The position numbers were made by a program, and so were the translations under genes. From [Phialemoniopsis] sp. UDSM-2020 (taxonomy: Eukaryota; Ascomycota; Sordariomycetes; Thyridiales; Thyridiaceae): 64,000 nucleotides of DNA. Position 1 is the first letter of the stretch, and every line of letters starts with the position of its first letter. This document shows, in pieces, positions 1-11,291 of the stretch. Location: positions 8,308,001 through 8,372,000 of the forward strand of contig JAEILZ010000001.1 of NCBI GenBank assembly GCA_018873225.1, given 5' to 3'. The notes under the pieces are model-generated. The model made no database searches. It saw only the letters and a program-made list of their open reading frames with translations, and was not told the DNA's origin.

Positions 1-2
1 TA

Positions 3-167
3 GGACCTCTCAACGCTATACCTTTTACTGAGCATAAAAAGGTGGCAGATTTGACTGTTGCAGACCTACTCGCCTCTCGAGCCAGCATGGTCTTGGAGGC
101 CAAGCCTGCCGTGACACTCGCGACTAAGTCCTTTAAACGGGAAATACTAGCCAAGATAACTTCATAA
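3..167 (+). CDS. Possible C-terminal fragment of an unknown gene, cut by the window edge
   Basis: A reading frame is open from base 3 to a TAA at 165-167, about 54 codons, ending in a lysine-rich stretch with alanine-rich helical character. It could be the last exon of a plus-strand gene converging on the dihydroorotase gene. I recognise no domain, and an open frame of this length can occur by chance, so the call is weak. Confidence 0.22.
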   Translation, partial: GPLNAIPFTEHKKVADLTVADLLASRASMVLEAKPAVTLATKSFKREILAKITS

Positions 168-247
168 TGCTTTCATTCTCTTCTATGCTACCCCGGTGCT
201 CAATGTGTAATTTTGCCATATCTCACCTGATCGCCCCAGCACATTGA

Positions 248-1490
248 TCAAGAGAGCCATTCCACGCTCCATGTGGGCTGACCAGCCCTGTATGGTACTA
301 CTTCCACCTCATCCGATTTCAGAGACTCCGCCACCTTGACGCCATCCTTCTTCAACAGGATCGACCGCTTGGCGGGCTCTAGGCCGTAGAACTTGCGAGC
401 CCAGTTGCTGAAGAAACCGCTCAGCAGGTCCTCCGTAACCTGCTCCTCATTGATATCCCCCCTCTGGATGCCCTCCTCAAGCGCGGAAAGAACCTGGTGT
501 TGTTAGCTTGTTTTTTCATGTGAATGGGCGGGTTGTACTTACATAGCCTAGAGCATATGGTTGCGTGAAGACGCCGGCAGCAGGGCTGCCCTCGACCTTC
601 TTGGCAGTGATGTTATGGGCTGGAGGCGGGTGGTCAGCACTCATACAAGTGAAGAAAGTCATGATACAATCGATGTTATATACTCACGTGCACTGTCGGT
701 TCCCAAAAAGAACTTGCCGTTGCTGTTCACGACGGCGTTGAGTAACGCCTTTCTGTCTTCGGGCGTCTTGGCTGACGGTTTACAGAAGCAGTGCTTTATT
801 CACACATTAGTATATAGCACCATTGGGGTCATGGGTTGTGACAATGCATACCGCATCCGCAGCCCATTGCTCTTGCAGAAGCGACAGGTGATGAGCAGTG
901 ATGGTGGCTACAACATTGTCGCACGCCTTGACGGCCTCGACGGCGTCGGCCGAGGTCGTGTGCTCCAGCACAATCTTGAGCTTGGGGAACTTGGTGGACA
1001 GGCCCTTGAGGACGGGCAGGAACTTGGACTCGGCGTTCATCAGGTCGATGCCGTCGGTGATGCTGGTGGGCGCCTCGCCGTGGATGTTGAGCACGATGCC
1101 CTCCTGCTCCATGGCGGCCAGGACGTCCGAGAACTCGTCAAACGACACGACGCCCCACTCCGAGTTGGTCGTGACGCCGCGCGGGTACGCCTTGACGCCC
1201 GCGATGCCGGCCCTCTTGGCCTCGCGGATGACGTCGGGCGTGATGCTCTTGTGCAGGTAGAGCGACATGAGGTAAGTCACGCCCGGGTCGATGGCCTGCA
1301 GGCGGGCCTTGTAGTCGAGGGCCTCCTGGACGGAGACGACGGGCCGCGGGGACAGGTTCGGCATCACGAAGACGGTGTCGATGCCGGCCTGGCGGATGGT
1401 CGGCGTGACGAGTTTGGCCATGGCGCCGTCGCGGAGGTGGACGTGCATGTCGGCCGCCGCGGGCACGGTGTACGAGTCCTTGAGGGGCAT
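248..1490 (-). CDS. ura4: Dihydroorotase (PyrC/Ura4 type), 4 exons
   Basis: Catalyses reversible cyclisation of N-carbamoyl-L-aspartate to dihydroorotate, the third step of de novo pyrimidine synthesis. Exons in coding order: 852-1490, 688-793, 543-619 and 248-493, giving 355 residues, close to the usual length for this monofunctional family. Visible signatures are the metal-binding HVHLRD (His16, His18), the lysine expected to be carbamylated (Lys100 in GVKAYPRG), HGE and LEHTT, and the catalytic aspartate Asp246 in GTDSAPH. Intron 1 has a TACTAAT branch site. The chosen ATG (1488-1490, MPLKDSY) gives a canonical amino terminus. In-frame ATGs at 1556 and 1613 would add a basic serine-rich leader (see findings). 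The gene is divergent to the PRPP synthetase, whose product is used two steps later by orotate phosphoribosyltransferase. Confidence 0.95.
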
Positions 1491-1556
1491 CTTGAGTGGT
1501 GGTGAAGTTGAGAACCGTCGGATTGTCGTGGATAAGCCTCTGTATAAGCGGCTCAT

Positions 1557-2582
1557 AATAATGATCCCAATATCAAAAAGAATAATCCCCGATATGGACG
1601 ACACCACCACCATGAAAAAATAATGGAGTGTGGGGAAGCAGCGATTTCATTGGGTCGTCGAGTTAGTGGGCAATTTTCCGAGGTTAACACAGAATGAGAC
1701 TCAACTATTGAACCCCGTTGTCTCTGTTAGGATACATCACATGTGTAAAATTTTTACGTTATTCCTATTGTTATACTCATCGAATTTTGATTCTTAACTG
1801 TTGTGGGCTGACAATGAAGCTCTTTGTTTTCTTTCCAGAAGATGTCTAGAGGTTTCATTACCGGTTTGCACACTCTCCAGCCTTCACAAGACAAGACTGT
1901 GCAGCATTGCGATTGAAGTCACACCCAATGAATTGCTCCAAGCCATTGTCCAATTGACTCGCAGGGAATTGCGTCCTACTCCAATGCAAGCATGTGTCGT
2001 GGGTAAAAGAAAAAAAACAGACTTTTTTCCTAGCCCAAGACCCAAACCTTACCTGAAGAGGCCCTAGAGGCTGCGATTTTCTGGGGCAGGCCCTCCCAGG
2101 GATCAATGGATGCGGGCTGGGGATGACGCCAAAGGCCAAAAAGATGATGGAGCTTCCCTTTGGTCCCCTGCGAAGCATCGGCAATCGCTCCTCTTGCCTG
2201 GTGGATGCGGCTCTCCGCCGCCGGTTCGGCCTAGGTAGCAGACTAAACCTCGAAACCTTTGATCCATCTGGGGCCCATTTTCTCTCCTTCTTTTTCGTGA
2301 TGCTTCAACATTGAACTGCCAATTGCTCCAACCCAGCTTGTGCTTGCTGCTCTGTGCTTGCTGCTGCCCTTGTAAGTGCACCCTCCAGCGACCATGCGAC
2401 AATCCCTTGACCGCCTAAAAGGACGCCCTGACTGCACCCCGCCTTTGCATGTGCCCCGCTAAACCTGCGGCAGAAAAAAAAAAGCTACCCGTGAACCGCC
2501 GCGACCAAGCGCCGACCTCTTTTTCTCTCTCTTACTTGCTTCCCCAAGTCACCATCGCCATCCAGCGCGAGCCCGTCAAAGA
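1557..2582. promoter_or_regulatory. Shared intergenic region between ura4 and PRPP synthetase
   Basis: About 1 kb separates the two divergent start codons and must carry both promoters. There is an A-rich run near 2004-2016 and pyrimidine-rich sequence just before the PRPP synthetase ATG (about 2515-2550). The short ORFs here look like chance. I see no defined regulator site. Confidence 0.5.
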
Positions 2583-4326
2583 ATGTCAGGCGAAATGGCG
2601 AACGAAGTCAAACTTCTCAGTGGCAGCAGCCACACAGATCTGACCATAAAGGTCGCAAGCCGGTACGTCTCGAACTTGCGCCCGCTCACCGACTCTGGAC
2701 GAGGAATGAAATCCGGATCTCGGGATGACTGACCATGCCATCGGATCAAACAGGCTCGGTATCGAGGTCGCCAGGACCATGTCGCTCAACTACTCAAATC
2801 AAGAGACGTCGGTCACCATCGGAGAGTCGGTTCGCGACGAGGATGTCTTCATCATCCAGTCGACTGCACCGGGTGATGTCAACAACGGCTTGATGGAGCT
2901 GCTGATTATGATCCATGCATGCCGGACGGCCAGGTACGCAGCCTCACCGACAAGGGCATTGGCTCAATGCACCACAGACCTGCTGACAAGGACGGGACTA
3001 CAGTGCTAGGAGAATAACAGCGGTTATGTACGTGCCTATTGCAATGGCCCCCGGATGCCAGCCAGCTGCATGAGTCACTATTGCGACTCGGCTGGGTTTG
3101 CTTCGAGACCCATGATGCTGACTACAACAGCCCCAACTTCCCCTACGCGCGACAAGACAAGAAGGACAAGGTACGACTGATCGAAGGAGGGTGGTATTTG
3201 TTGCGGATTGGTCCTGACTCTTCAAACAGTCGCGAGCTCCCATCAGTGCTAGGCTAGTAGCCAACATGCTGCAAACGGCCGGTGCTAATCGTACGTTCTC
3301 GACTGCGACTCTGACGGCCAAGATCCCGTATACTAATCTCAATCGACTTTCTAGACATCGTTACCGTCGACCTACACGCCTCTCAGGTAAGTTACTCATA
3401 GCCTAGAAGCGCTTGCGACGCGCGAAAACACAATGAACAAAGGCTGACCTCTCCGTCACAGATTCAAGGTACATTTCCCCCTACGATGAATAAACCCCGA
3501 TCCCTTTCCTATCCGAGAACGACATCGCACACCGCCTTCTCTCTTCGCTCTACTTCGAAATCACTGTACTGACCTTTCGACCCGTGCAGGCTTCTTCACT
3601 GTCCCTGTCGACAACCTCTACGCCGAGCCGTCCTTCCTCCGATACATCAGGGAGAACCTGAACGTCGACGAGTGTGTCATCGTCTCCCCCGATGCCGGCG
3701 GCGCCAAGCGCGCCACGTCGATTGCCGACCACCTGAACATCCCCTTCGCCCTCATCCACAAGGAGCGACCCCGTCCCAACGTTGTCGGTCGCATGGTCCT
3801 TGTCGGTGATGTCAAGGACAAGGTCGCCATTCTCGTTGGTATGTAGCAGCTCGGCTTGCTCAAAGTTAGAGGAACATAAGTGGTTAATGCTCTCTAGATG
3901 ACATGGCCGACACCTGCGGCACCCTCGCCAAGGCGGCTGCCGTTCTTAAGGAGAACGACGCCAAGAGTGTGCTTGCCCTCGTCACCCACGGCATCCTGTC
4001 TGGTCCCGCCATCGAGACCATCAACAAGAGTTGCCTGACGCACCTCGTCGTCACCAACACTGTCCCTCTGGGTGACAAGGTCAACCAGGTAAGCAGAAAC
4101 CCTGCTGAGGGAGGGAGCACTACCTGAATACACACTAACTTGACATTAGTGCCCCAAACTGCGTGTCATTGACCTCAGCCCTACCCTCGCCGAGGTACGT
4201 ACCCTATTTCGACATGGCGAACGCTATTGCTCTCCATGACCCTTCAACTAATTATTAATCTAGGCCATTCGCCGCACCCACAACGGCGAGTCCGTCTCGT
4301 ACCTCTTTACCCACGCCCCCGTCTAG
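2583..4326 (+). CDS. Ribose-phosphate pyrophosphokinase (PRPP synthetase), 11 exons
   Basis: Makes phosphoribosyl pyrophosphate from ribose 5-phosphate and ATP, feeding purine, pyrimidine, histidine, tryptophan and NAD synthesis in the cytosol. Exons: 2583-2662, 2754-2933, 3004-3027, 3131-3170, 3230-3290, 3355-3386, 3462-3468, 3590-3838, 3898-4088, 4150-4194, 4264-4326. They encode 323 residues, normal for the family. The sequence carries the conserved [11 protein letters not shown] and [13 protein letters not shown] segments, [23 protein letters not shown], the PRPP-binding loop DDMADTCGT (about residues 225-233) and the terminal [15 protein letters not shown]. Exon 3 was started at 3004 rather than after the later TAG because that restores the family sequence [11 protein letters not shown]. 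Exon 7 is only seven bases. Fungi usually have several Prs paralogues, so no number is assigned. Confidence 0.96.
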
Positions 4327-5020
4327 GCGGGACGCGATTGCGCGCGCGCAGCAGCCGAGCAAACATCGGCAGGATATCCGGCGTTGGTGCAATCCATTCA
4401 TTTTGTTTCTCTGGGACAGCCAAAGATAGAAAAACCGGGCGGGCTTTTCTGTTAGAGATTCATTGGGCGAAGAAAACCACTTCACAATCATAATGCAGAT
4501 GTAGGCGTTTGATCAATACCAGTTTGTTTCGAATCACCTTCCTTGCTTTGCCTTTTTTCTGTACGTGGATGGTTACTCGAGGAGACGGAAAACTTGTTCG
4601 AGGCAGATTGCTCCCGGTCGATAGACAACATGTCCTCGTTTCATCCTTTCCGAAATGCTGACATATAACATAATTCGATTGGTATCTCGAGGTTCGCTAG
4701 GTAAGGTAATTTTTGCCCACCCCTTGGCAGATCAACATGACAGTCGACACCCACGAGCAACTCAGTCGATCGGTTTCGACTATTTCCGGCCTTCGCAAAT
4801 GAGATAAATTATCGAACACGGGCTCTTGCGAGTGCGGCTCTAACGCTTCAGTCTCTCTCCTTTTTGTCGCACTGTCTCGATCCTCACAACTTTGCCCCTG
4901 ACTCCCCGTCTCCAATTTCTCAACCGGAAGCCCCCTTTTCCATCAATGACAAACCTCCCTGTCATCCGCACCATCAGAGAGCAAGGCAGCCTCCAGCACC
5001 GGCCTCCCCTACCCAATCCT
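4327..5020. other. Intergenic, convergent 3' regions of PRPP synthetase and a Dal5-like permease
   Basis: About 690 bases between two convergent stop codons. It presumably holds both 3' untranslated regions. The ORFs in it have no coherent composition, and I see nothing else. Confidence 0.5.
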
Positions 5021-6852
5021 TCAGACCGTGTACCGGAAATCAGGCCGGTGGTCGCCCAGCATCTCGATCTCGTCAGCGCTCTTGCCCTCGACCCAGCCGT
5101 CCCGCTCGCCCCGCGCGCGCCGCGCATTCTCGCGCCGCAGGAGCAGCGTCATGAGCACGGAGCCGCCAAACAGAAACACGGCCATGTAGGCCAGGACGAC
5201 GCCGTGGCCGACGTAGAAGGGCGGGTTGCCAAAGTAGATGTTGGACGACACCACGCCGTTGAGGTTGCCCCAGCCGATGACAAACCCGAGCACGACGCCG
5301 CGCCGGTACACGCCCTCGATGTTGTTGGCCATCCACGAGATGGTGTTTGCGATGCACGGGTAGATGCCCAGGGCGCCGAGAAAAGTGCCGGCGTACTGCA
5401 CGCCCGGGTTGTGCGAGCCGATGAGCATGCCGAAGCCGACGATGCCGAGGAGCGAGACGCATATGTTGCACATCCCCCGCGCGCGCGTGCGGTCGGCGAC
5501 GTAGCCGATGGCGATGGTCAGGACGGCGGCGCAGGCGTACGGCGGGACCGACATGAGCTGGCTGCGCACGATCGAGTCGCTCCAGCCGAGCGATTTCACG
5601 ATGGTCGGCAAAAAGAGGCTGAAGGCGTAGAGCGGCATGTCGCAGCCCATGTAGATGGCCATGCCGAGCCACATTTTCCAGTCCCTGACGGAGGACCAAA
5701 AGTACGACATGCGGAACTCCTCGTGCTCGGCCGAGGACTGCTGGTCGGCCTTGAGGCGGCGGATGACGCGCGCGCGGTCCTCGGGGGACAGGAAGCGGGC
5801 CTCGTCGGGGAAGTCGTGGACGAGCCAGAAGGACATGAAGCCCGTGACGATGGTGAGCAGGCCCTCGAGGATGAAGATCCAGGCCCATCCCGCTATGCCT
5901 GCGATGCCGTTCATGTTCTCGATGGCGGCGGCGAGGAGGCCGCCGAAGGAGCCCGAGACGGCGGCCGCGGAGAAGAAGACGGCCTAGGTTTGGGAGAGGG
6001 TCAGGATTAGTGGTTTGGAAGGTGCAGAGAACTGGAATTTAACCTACGGCTCGAATGCCAAACTCGTCACGCTTGTACCAGCACGACAGGTAGTAGTTGA
6101 TGCCGGGGAACAGGCCGGCTTCGGCGAGGCCCAGGAACCAGCGGGCCGCCATGAGGCCGGACCAGTTCTTGACGAAGCCCATGCCCAGCATACAGGCGCC
6201 CCAGAGGATGCTACAGGCAAAGGAAGAAAGCGAGTTAGACATCATGAACGCCCCGTGAGGATGAGTTGAAGACAGTGCGGTCTCGACTTACATGATGATG
6301 GGGATAAAAATGGAAGGGCGCAGGCGCTTGAGCAGGATGTTGGTCAGGGGCTCAAAGACGGCGTACGAGACAAAGAAGATGGTCAGCGTCGAGTTGTAGC
6401 CGTTGGGGACCCTGTCGAGGTGCAGGTCCTCGGCCATGTGCGCAATCTTTGCGTTGCCGATGTTCGTCCGGTCCAGGAAGGCCATGAGGTACAGCACGCA
6501 AAGCTAGTTCCTCCAAATGTCAGTCGCGGAGCTTTCTCAACCATACCTCTAGAAACAAGGTTGTCGTTCCGGGAAGAAGTACATACCCATGGAATCAGCA
6601 CCAAGTCGAGGCGCATGACTAGCTTGCGATCCTACCCGAATCTGGTCAGCTTCATTGCCGTTTCGGTCAAGGTCGGTGTGACAAAGGTGAGAGAAAGAGT
6701 GATTCGTCGATCTCTTCAGGTGTAACACGTACGATACGGGCCTTCTCCTCGTCGCTGAGGTGCGCGTCCGGGTCCGGGGGCATGTCCGCCGCCCCCACGA
6801 CGCCACCGACGCTCGGGGGGTGGTCGGTGATGACCTTCTCGCTGTCGCTCAT
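5021..6852 (-). CDS. MFS permease, Dal5/allantoate-type anion:cation symporter, 5 exons
   Basis: Plasma-membrane carrier of the family containing yeast Dal5 (allantoate, dipeptides), Tna1 (nicotinate) and fungal organic-anion permeases. Exons in coding order: 6733-6852, 6587-6631, 6292-6503, 6048-6210, 5021-5983, giving 500 residues, the usual length. The hydrophilic amino terminus leads into a first membrane segment with LMAFLDRTNIGNAKI, the signature after TM1 in this group. Then follow RWFLGLAEAGLFPGINYYLSCWY (TM4-5 region), a cytoplasmic loop near PDEARFLSPEDRARVIRR and six more hydrophobic segments. The last exon is very GC-rich at third positions, producing long antisense ghost frames. 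Substrate cannot be assigned from sequence. It is tail-to-tail with PRPP synthetase and has no obvious functional partner next to it. Confidence 0.9.
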
Positions 6853-9800
6853 ATTTGCTTTGCGTCAAGGCACGTTGTATGTGCGTAGTCCGCAACCCGG
6901 TTGTGTTTTGCGAGGTGTTGACGAGAAAAAGGGGAAGAAAGTTGAAAAGTCCTCTTGTCGCACACGTGCGTACAGCCTGCGTGATCTGAGAAGGCGAGAG
7001 GAGTGACAGGAAGTGAGAATATGATAAATGAGGACGATTTGATCAAGCAAGTGACACAAATCTACGAGGTGGGGAAGAAAGTTTATAAGTAGGTGAGTCT
7101 GTATGTAAGGGTAAGGTGAGTAGAGGCAGGCATCCAGGGTCAACCCGACGACTCCAAACTAGCATAAGTACGGGAAAAGAAGTACAAGGATTGTTTATAT
7201 GGAGAAAGACAAGGGGGACGTAGGTCTTTCGTGCCGTTTCTGGATCACCAAAAAGGGTCCCTTTTGGTATGTATGCACGGAAGCAGCAGAGAGAGATCTG
7301 GTGCAACAGACGATAGAGCACTGGGATACGCAGAGGGCGCGGAGGAGTGAGAAGCGAGGAGGCCGAGAGGGAAGCGGCGCAGCGTGTCTTAATAAAACAA
7401 AGTGTAATGAATGACGATCACCGAGGGTGATGTCTGCAGGGAATACCAATACTACCTAAGCCCGCACACACGCCTCCACCCAGGTCGACAGCTAACCTAA
7501 AGAAGCACTCACAGGTATATCTCAGATGAGGGGAAGCCCTCCAAGATGGGGGCGAGGAGCGGCAAGCCAGCTCGGTTGTCGAGGGGGGTCAGATAGTACC
7601 ATACTGGGCATGGTCTGTACGAAGTATGGCAATGGAAAATGGATCGGTAGGCTATCGGAGGAACTGATGGGTAATCAAGAGCGAGCGAGCGGTCAGGTAT
7701 GCTTGCGAAACCACCGTGGCACGCCCGCCCGGTGCCCAGAATAAGCAGGTCAGTCTGCCGATTCTGGACAGAATCAATTATGTGGAAATCAGCTGCCCCG
7801 GGGCTCTGTAATTGGCCGCCAAGAGCTGTGATGATGAAAGACCAGGATCGTGCGGGTGGTCCTCTGGCTGGCTTGGCCCACGACTTGGTGGCGGGAGTGG
7901 ATGCTTGTTTGTTCGTTAGCGTGGGCGGAGTTGGCACCTCGAGGTTCGCCAAGTTCGCCTACAGGGGTCAGAATCCGGGGGTAATAAAGCAATGCCGTTA
8001 GTCTCGTTAGTTAGCTCCAGCATGTGTGTGTGGGAGGATGTGGGATGCGGGTGCAGTCCAGTGAATGCGGCAGTTTGACGGGAATCGCACACTCGCACGC
8101 CGGGCAGAGTGTGTGCTGTGTGTTTCGTGGATCGGACCACTACCACCGCCAACCGAAAGCTTGTTGGTTGCGCCTCTTCTGGTTTCGTTCCTTTTGCAGG
8201 GGCCGTGTTTCTAGCTTGCCGTGTTGAACCATGGCGTCCGGAACCATCCTGGCCTCCTCCGTCCTGGAAGCGAGCCAAGCCAACGGCAACGACGTCGAGA
8301 TAGGGTTGTCTAAAATAGTTTGTAGTCTGGTTGACTACTGCCTACGAGTACCCCTGATGCAAGGAAGGTCGCTAAGATGTGGCCACGGAAAGGCAGCCCG
8401 GTTGGTCTTGCAGACATCTAGAAAGGCCAAGGTGATTAGGTTGTCGTCATCGGAACCAACCACATCGACCCGGCCGTCGTGTGCGCGTGTAAACTGCGCT
8501 AGATCCCTCTGTCCTCGCACAAATCTCACGCGACGAGCGGCTGTCAAAATGCGCAATTAGAGTTGAGATCACTCGAGGGCTTGTCTCAGTACCCATGCCT
8601 GCCGGGTCTGAGGGACAGTGTCACTTGTTCTGCTGACTGAGGACCGGGCAATGTGGAGAAATAGACCAGAAGGGTTACATGGCGGTTGTTGAGAATCAAA
8701 CACATCAGCTACCGTTCTGCCCTGAACCTGGCTGGACTGTAGGCTGGCCCCGTCTTGGAGCCGGATCTGTGCTTCGTTCTTTGTCTTAGATTTGGGCGTG
8801 CGACACAAGAAGGAACACACGCACGGTGCTACTCGATCAGAGTCACCCCCTGGTTCGGCAAGCGAGATTCTCATCATGATCGGAGACCCCAGAGTTTTAC
8901 GGCCTTTAAACTGATTCGCGGGCATTCGAACGCAGAGCAGGAAATTGTCTCGTCTCGGTCGCGGGATAAACACCCTCAACGAGGCAATGCCCGAACCGTG
9001 GATGGGCAAATCCCCGGGATCCAGTTGGACACGACGGCTTGCTCTCCGAGCTCGAAGGTGGTGAGAGGTGTGATTCGAGCAGGCAGACGGAGAGAAGAGC
9101 GATCATGGGATTGTCGTCGATTGGTGACTACCGGAAATAACGGCTCTGTGCTGACAATGCAGACGTTTTGGACTGGACGCATGTCTAGCTGCTGGGCATG
9201 GTGCCCCGCATGCGTGGTGATCGGCTTTGTTGGAGTACCAAACCCCACTGGCATCGACATCATTCCTAGACCAAGAGCAGCCGCACCGAGCGCCACGCCG
9301 AGGAAGCGGCCTCATGATTTGTCCTGTTGCCTTTGCCTTCCAGGTATGGTCGATTCGCGCTAATGAGCTTGGCAGGGTGTTCTTTTGTAGACCAATGTCT
9401 TACCTGAGGATAAGGAGAAGTGATTGCTTGGGGCGAGACGGATTTGATCTCAGGTCCAGCCCAGCATGTAATGTGAGTGAAAGAAAGCAATTCATCTCAT
9501 CTGCAATGCGGCGGCATACCGTCTGGATGCCGTGCGTAGGTTCAAATGCTTCCAGCATCGTGCAACCGATATGCATCCCTGCTCATACACACGACAGAGG
9601 GAGCATTGGCACATGGCATGCGGACGAAACTGTACTCACTGAGGTGTTGCGGTATGTCTCTGACCACTCAGCTGTTTACAGCCCGGCCGTGCATAGCTTC
9701 ATGTACCGGGGAAGTCTATCACTCGGTGGAAACTTCCGAATGCCCTGCCGCGGACAGCGAGAGCGGAAGGGCCGTTGTTCTGTTCTTGTGTACTCAGATG

Positions 9801-11291
9801 CAACCGTTTCGGTGGCTTTGGCAGTTGGTCTATTCCTGTTGGCCGGACCTGGCTAGTGATCGCGGGTTATGCGCCATGTCAGCGTCGCTTTGGGTCTGCA
9901 CTTGCGGGCAGGGATCTCGAGACCCTTGTCCCCTGATATCTCGTGGCTTTTGAGTCAAAACAATATTTGCACTCCCCGGTTCCTGGGTGCAGGGCACGCC
10001 TGTTCGAGACCTGGGTCTCTCTGCTCGGTATCCGAAGGCGTCCTCATGGGCTGCAGACGTGCAGAGTTCCATGCCGGCTTCCAGAGCCCAACACTGGCAA
10101 TATATTTGCGGAAACCTACATGCATTGCCCCTGTGATACCGGCGCCGACCAAGAGTGCCCCCTGTTCGTTCTGGGTGAGCCACCAACATGGTTCAGCTCC
10201 AGATGTCCAGAATTTCATCCGGGGGCGCGCGACACAGAGCCAATGCAAGTGTCGAGGAAGCAGGTGGTGGACACACCCATCAGGAAGCAGATGGTCTGCG
10301 TAGCATGCACACGTGGCAAGCGGCCTTTTTCGACAGATGGTTCTCGATGCAGTCGGTGGGAGGCTTGCATAGGCGCAGGAATTTTCCGAGTCCTTCTGGA
10401 TGGAAGGCTGATGGACGGAAATGAGAAACAGCCCAGCACAGTAGCATCGTGAGGTTACGACGGCCTCGACCAGTTATCGTCTTGGCGCGTCCTTTCCGAG
10501 GATGCTCTTGTGTGACGCCGGCGAGACGGATGAGACGAGGGATTCAGTAGGTCTGAGTCTCTTCTCGGAGGAGGCAATGCCCATTGCCCCTTTTCGAATG
10601 GGCCTAGCACAAGAGAAGCAAACGTATGTACGAAGTACTCTTTCGACAAGGAAGATCGAAAGTTTCTGCGTGAAACAAGACTTCGTCGTAACGAGAAGGA
10701 GCTATGGATCAAGTTAACTCATCAATCTTGACGTGAGATGAGATCCCTGGGATTTGGCGCCAGCCCGGCTAGCGGTGCTGGGGTCCAGCGCCAAGCCAGC
10801 CCTGTGAACCCGCCCCGAAAATGGCGCTATCTTACCTTCAGGTCAGTGCAGCCCTGTATGTCGATAAAATTAATGGACCCCAATGAACCGAATCCATCCA
10901 ATTCGCCTCGGCACTCGAATCGAGACTGGTCGATTCGAACGATCCGTGAATAGCACCGAGTCCACACTCATCCTCTGGATGGTTTCCTACCGAAACTGGT
11001 CTTTGCAGAAGAGCGGTTGTATGTACGATCCTTAAGGTTTGACCATTGTGTGGCCTAGCTTCATTGGTCAGCGTCGAGCGTTGGAGCTAATGCCCGACGA
11101 TTCCCGGGAGAAGAGCTTACGGACCTGAACCGAGAAACCTTCCCTCTCATCCTGGTACGTCACTCAAGCATCATTTCCACAACGTCCGCACACCCCGGCC
11201 CACGGAGCATCCGTTCGGCTTTCTATCCCGGGCTCCAAGTCCCCGCTTGCTCCGGTTCCGACCTGTCCGTCTCGGCGGGACCGCCTCAACC
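6853..11291. other. 4.4 kb region without a supportable gene
   Basis: Several overlapping ORFs of 100-200 codons occur (for example around 7509-7952 minus, and 8755-9363, 9227-9856 and 9943-10452 plus). They overlap one another on the same strand in different frames, have cysteine/arginine-rich, random-looking composition, no recognisable motif and no consistent splice joins. The left edge carries the Dal5-like gene promoter, and the right edge (about 11200-11291) that of the flavin monooxygenase. It may hold non-coding RNA or decayed sequence. I see no transposon termini. Confidence 0.5.

Noticed and set aside
4892..6010. Open frame of 372 codons on the plus strand over the Dal5-like permease
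   Set aside because: Antisense shadow of a GC3-rich coding exon. It has Arg/Ala/Gly/Asp-rich composition and no motif, while the opposite strand encodes a clear MFS protein.
8755..10452. Overlapping plus-strand ORFs of 135-209 codons
   Set aside because: They overlap in different frames, have random-like composition rich in Cys/Arg/Ser, no motifs and no credible joins.
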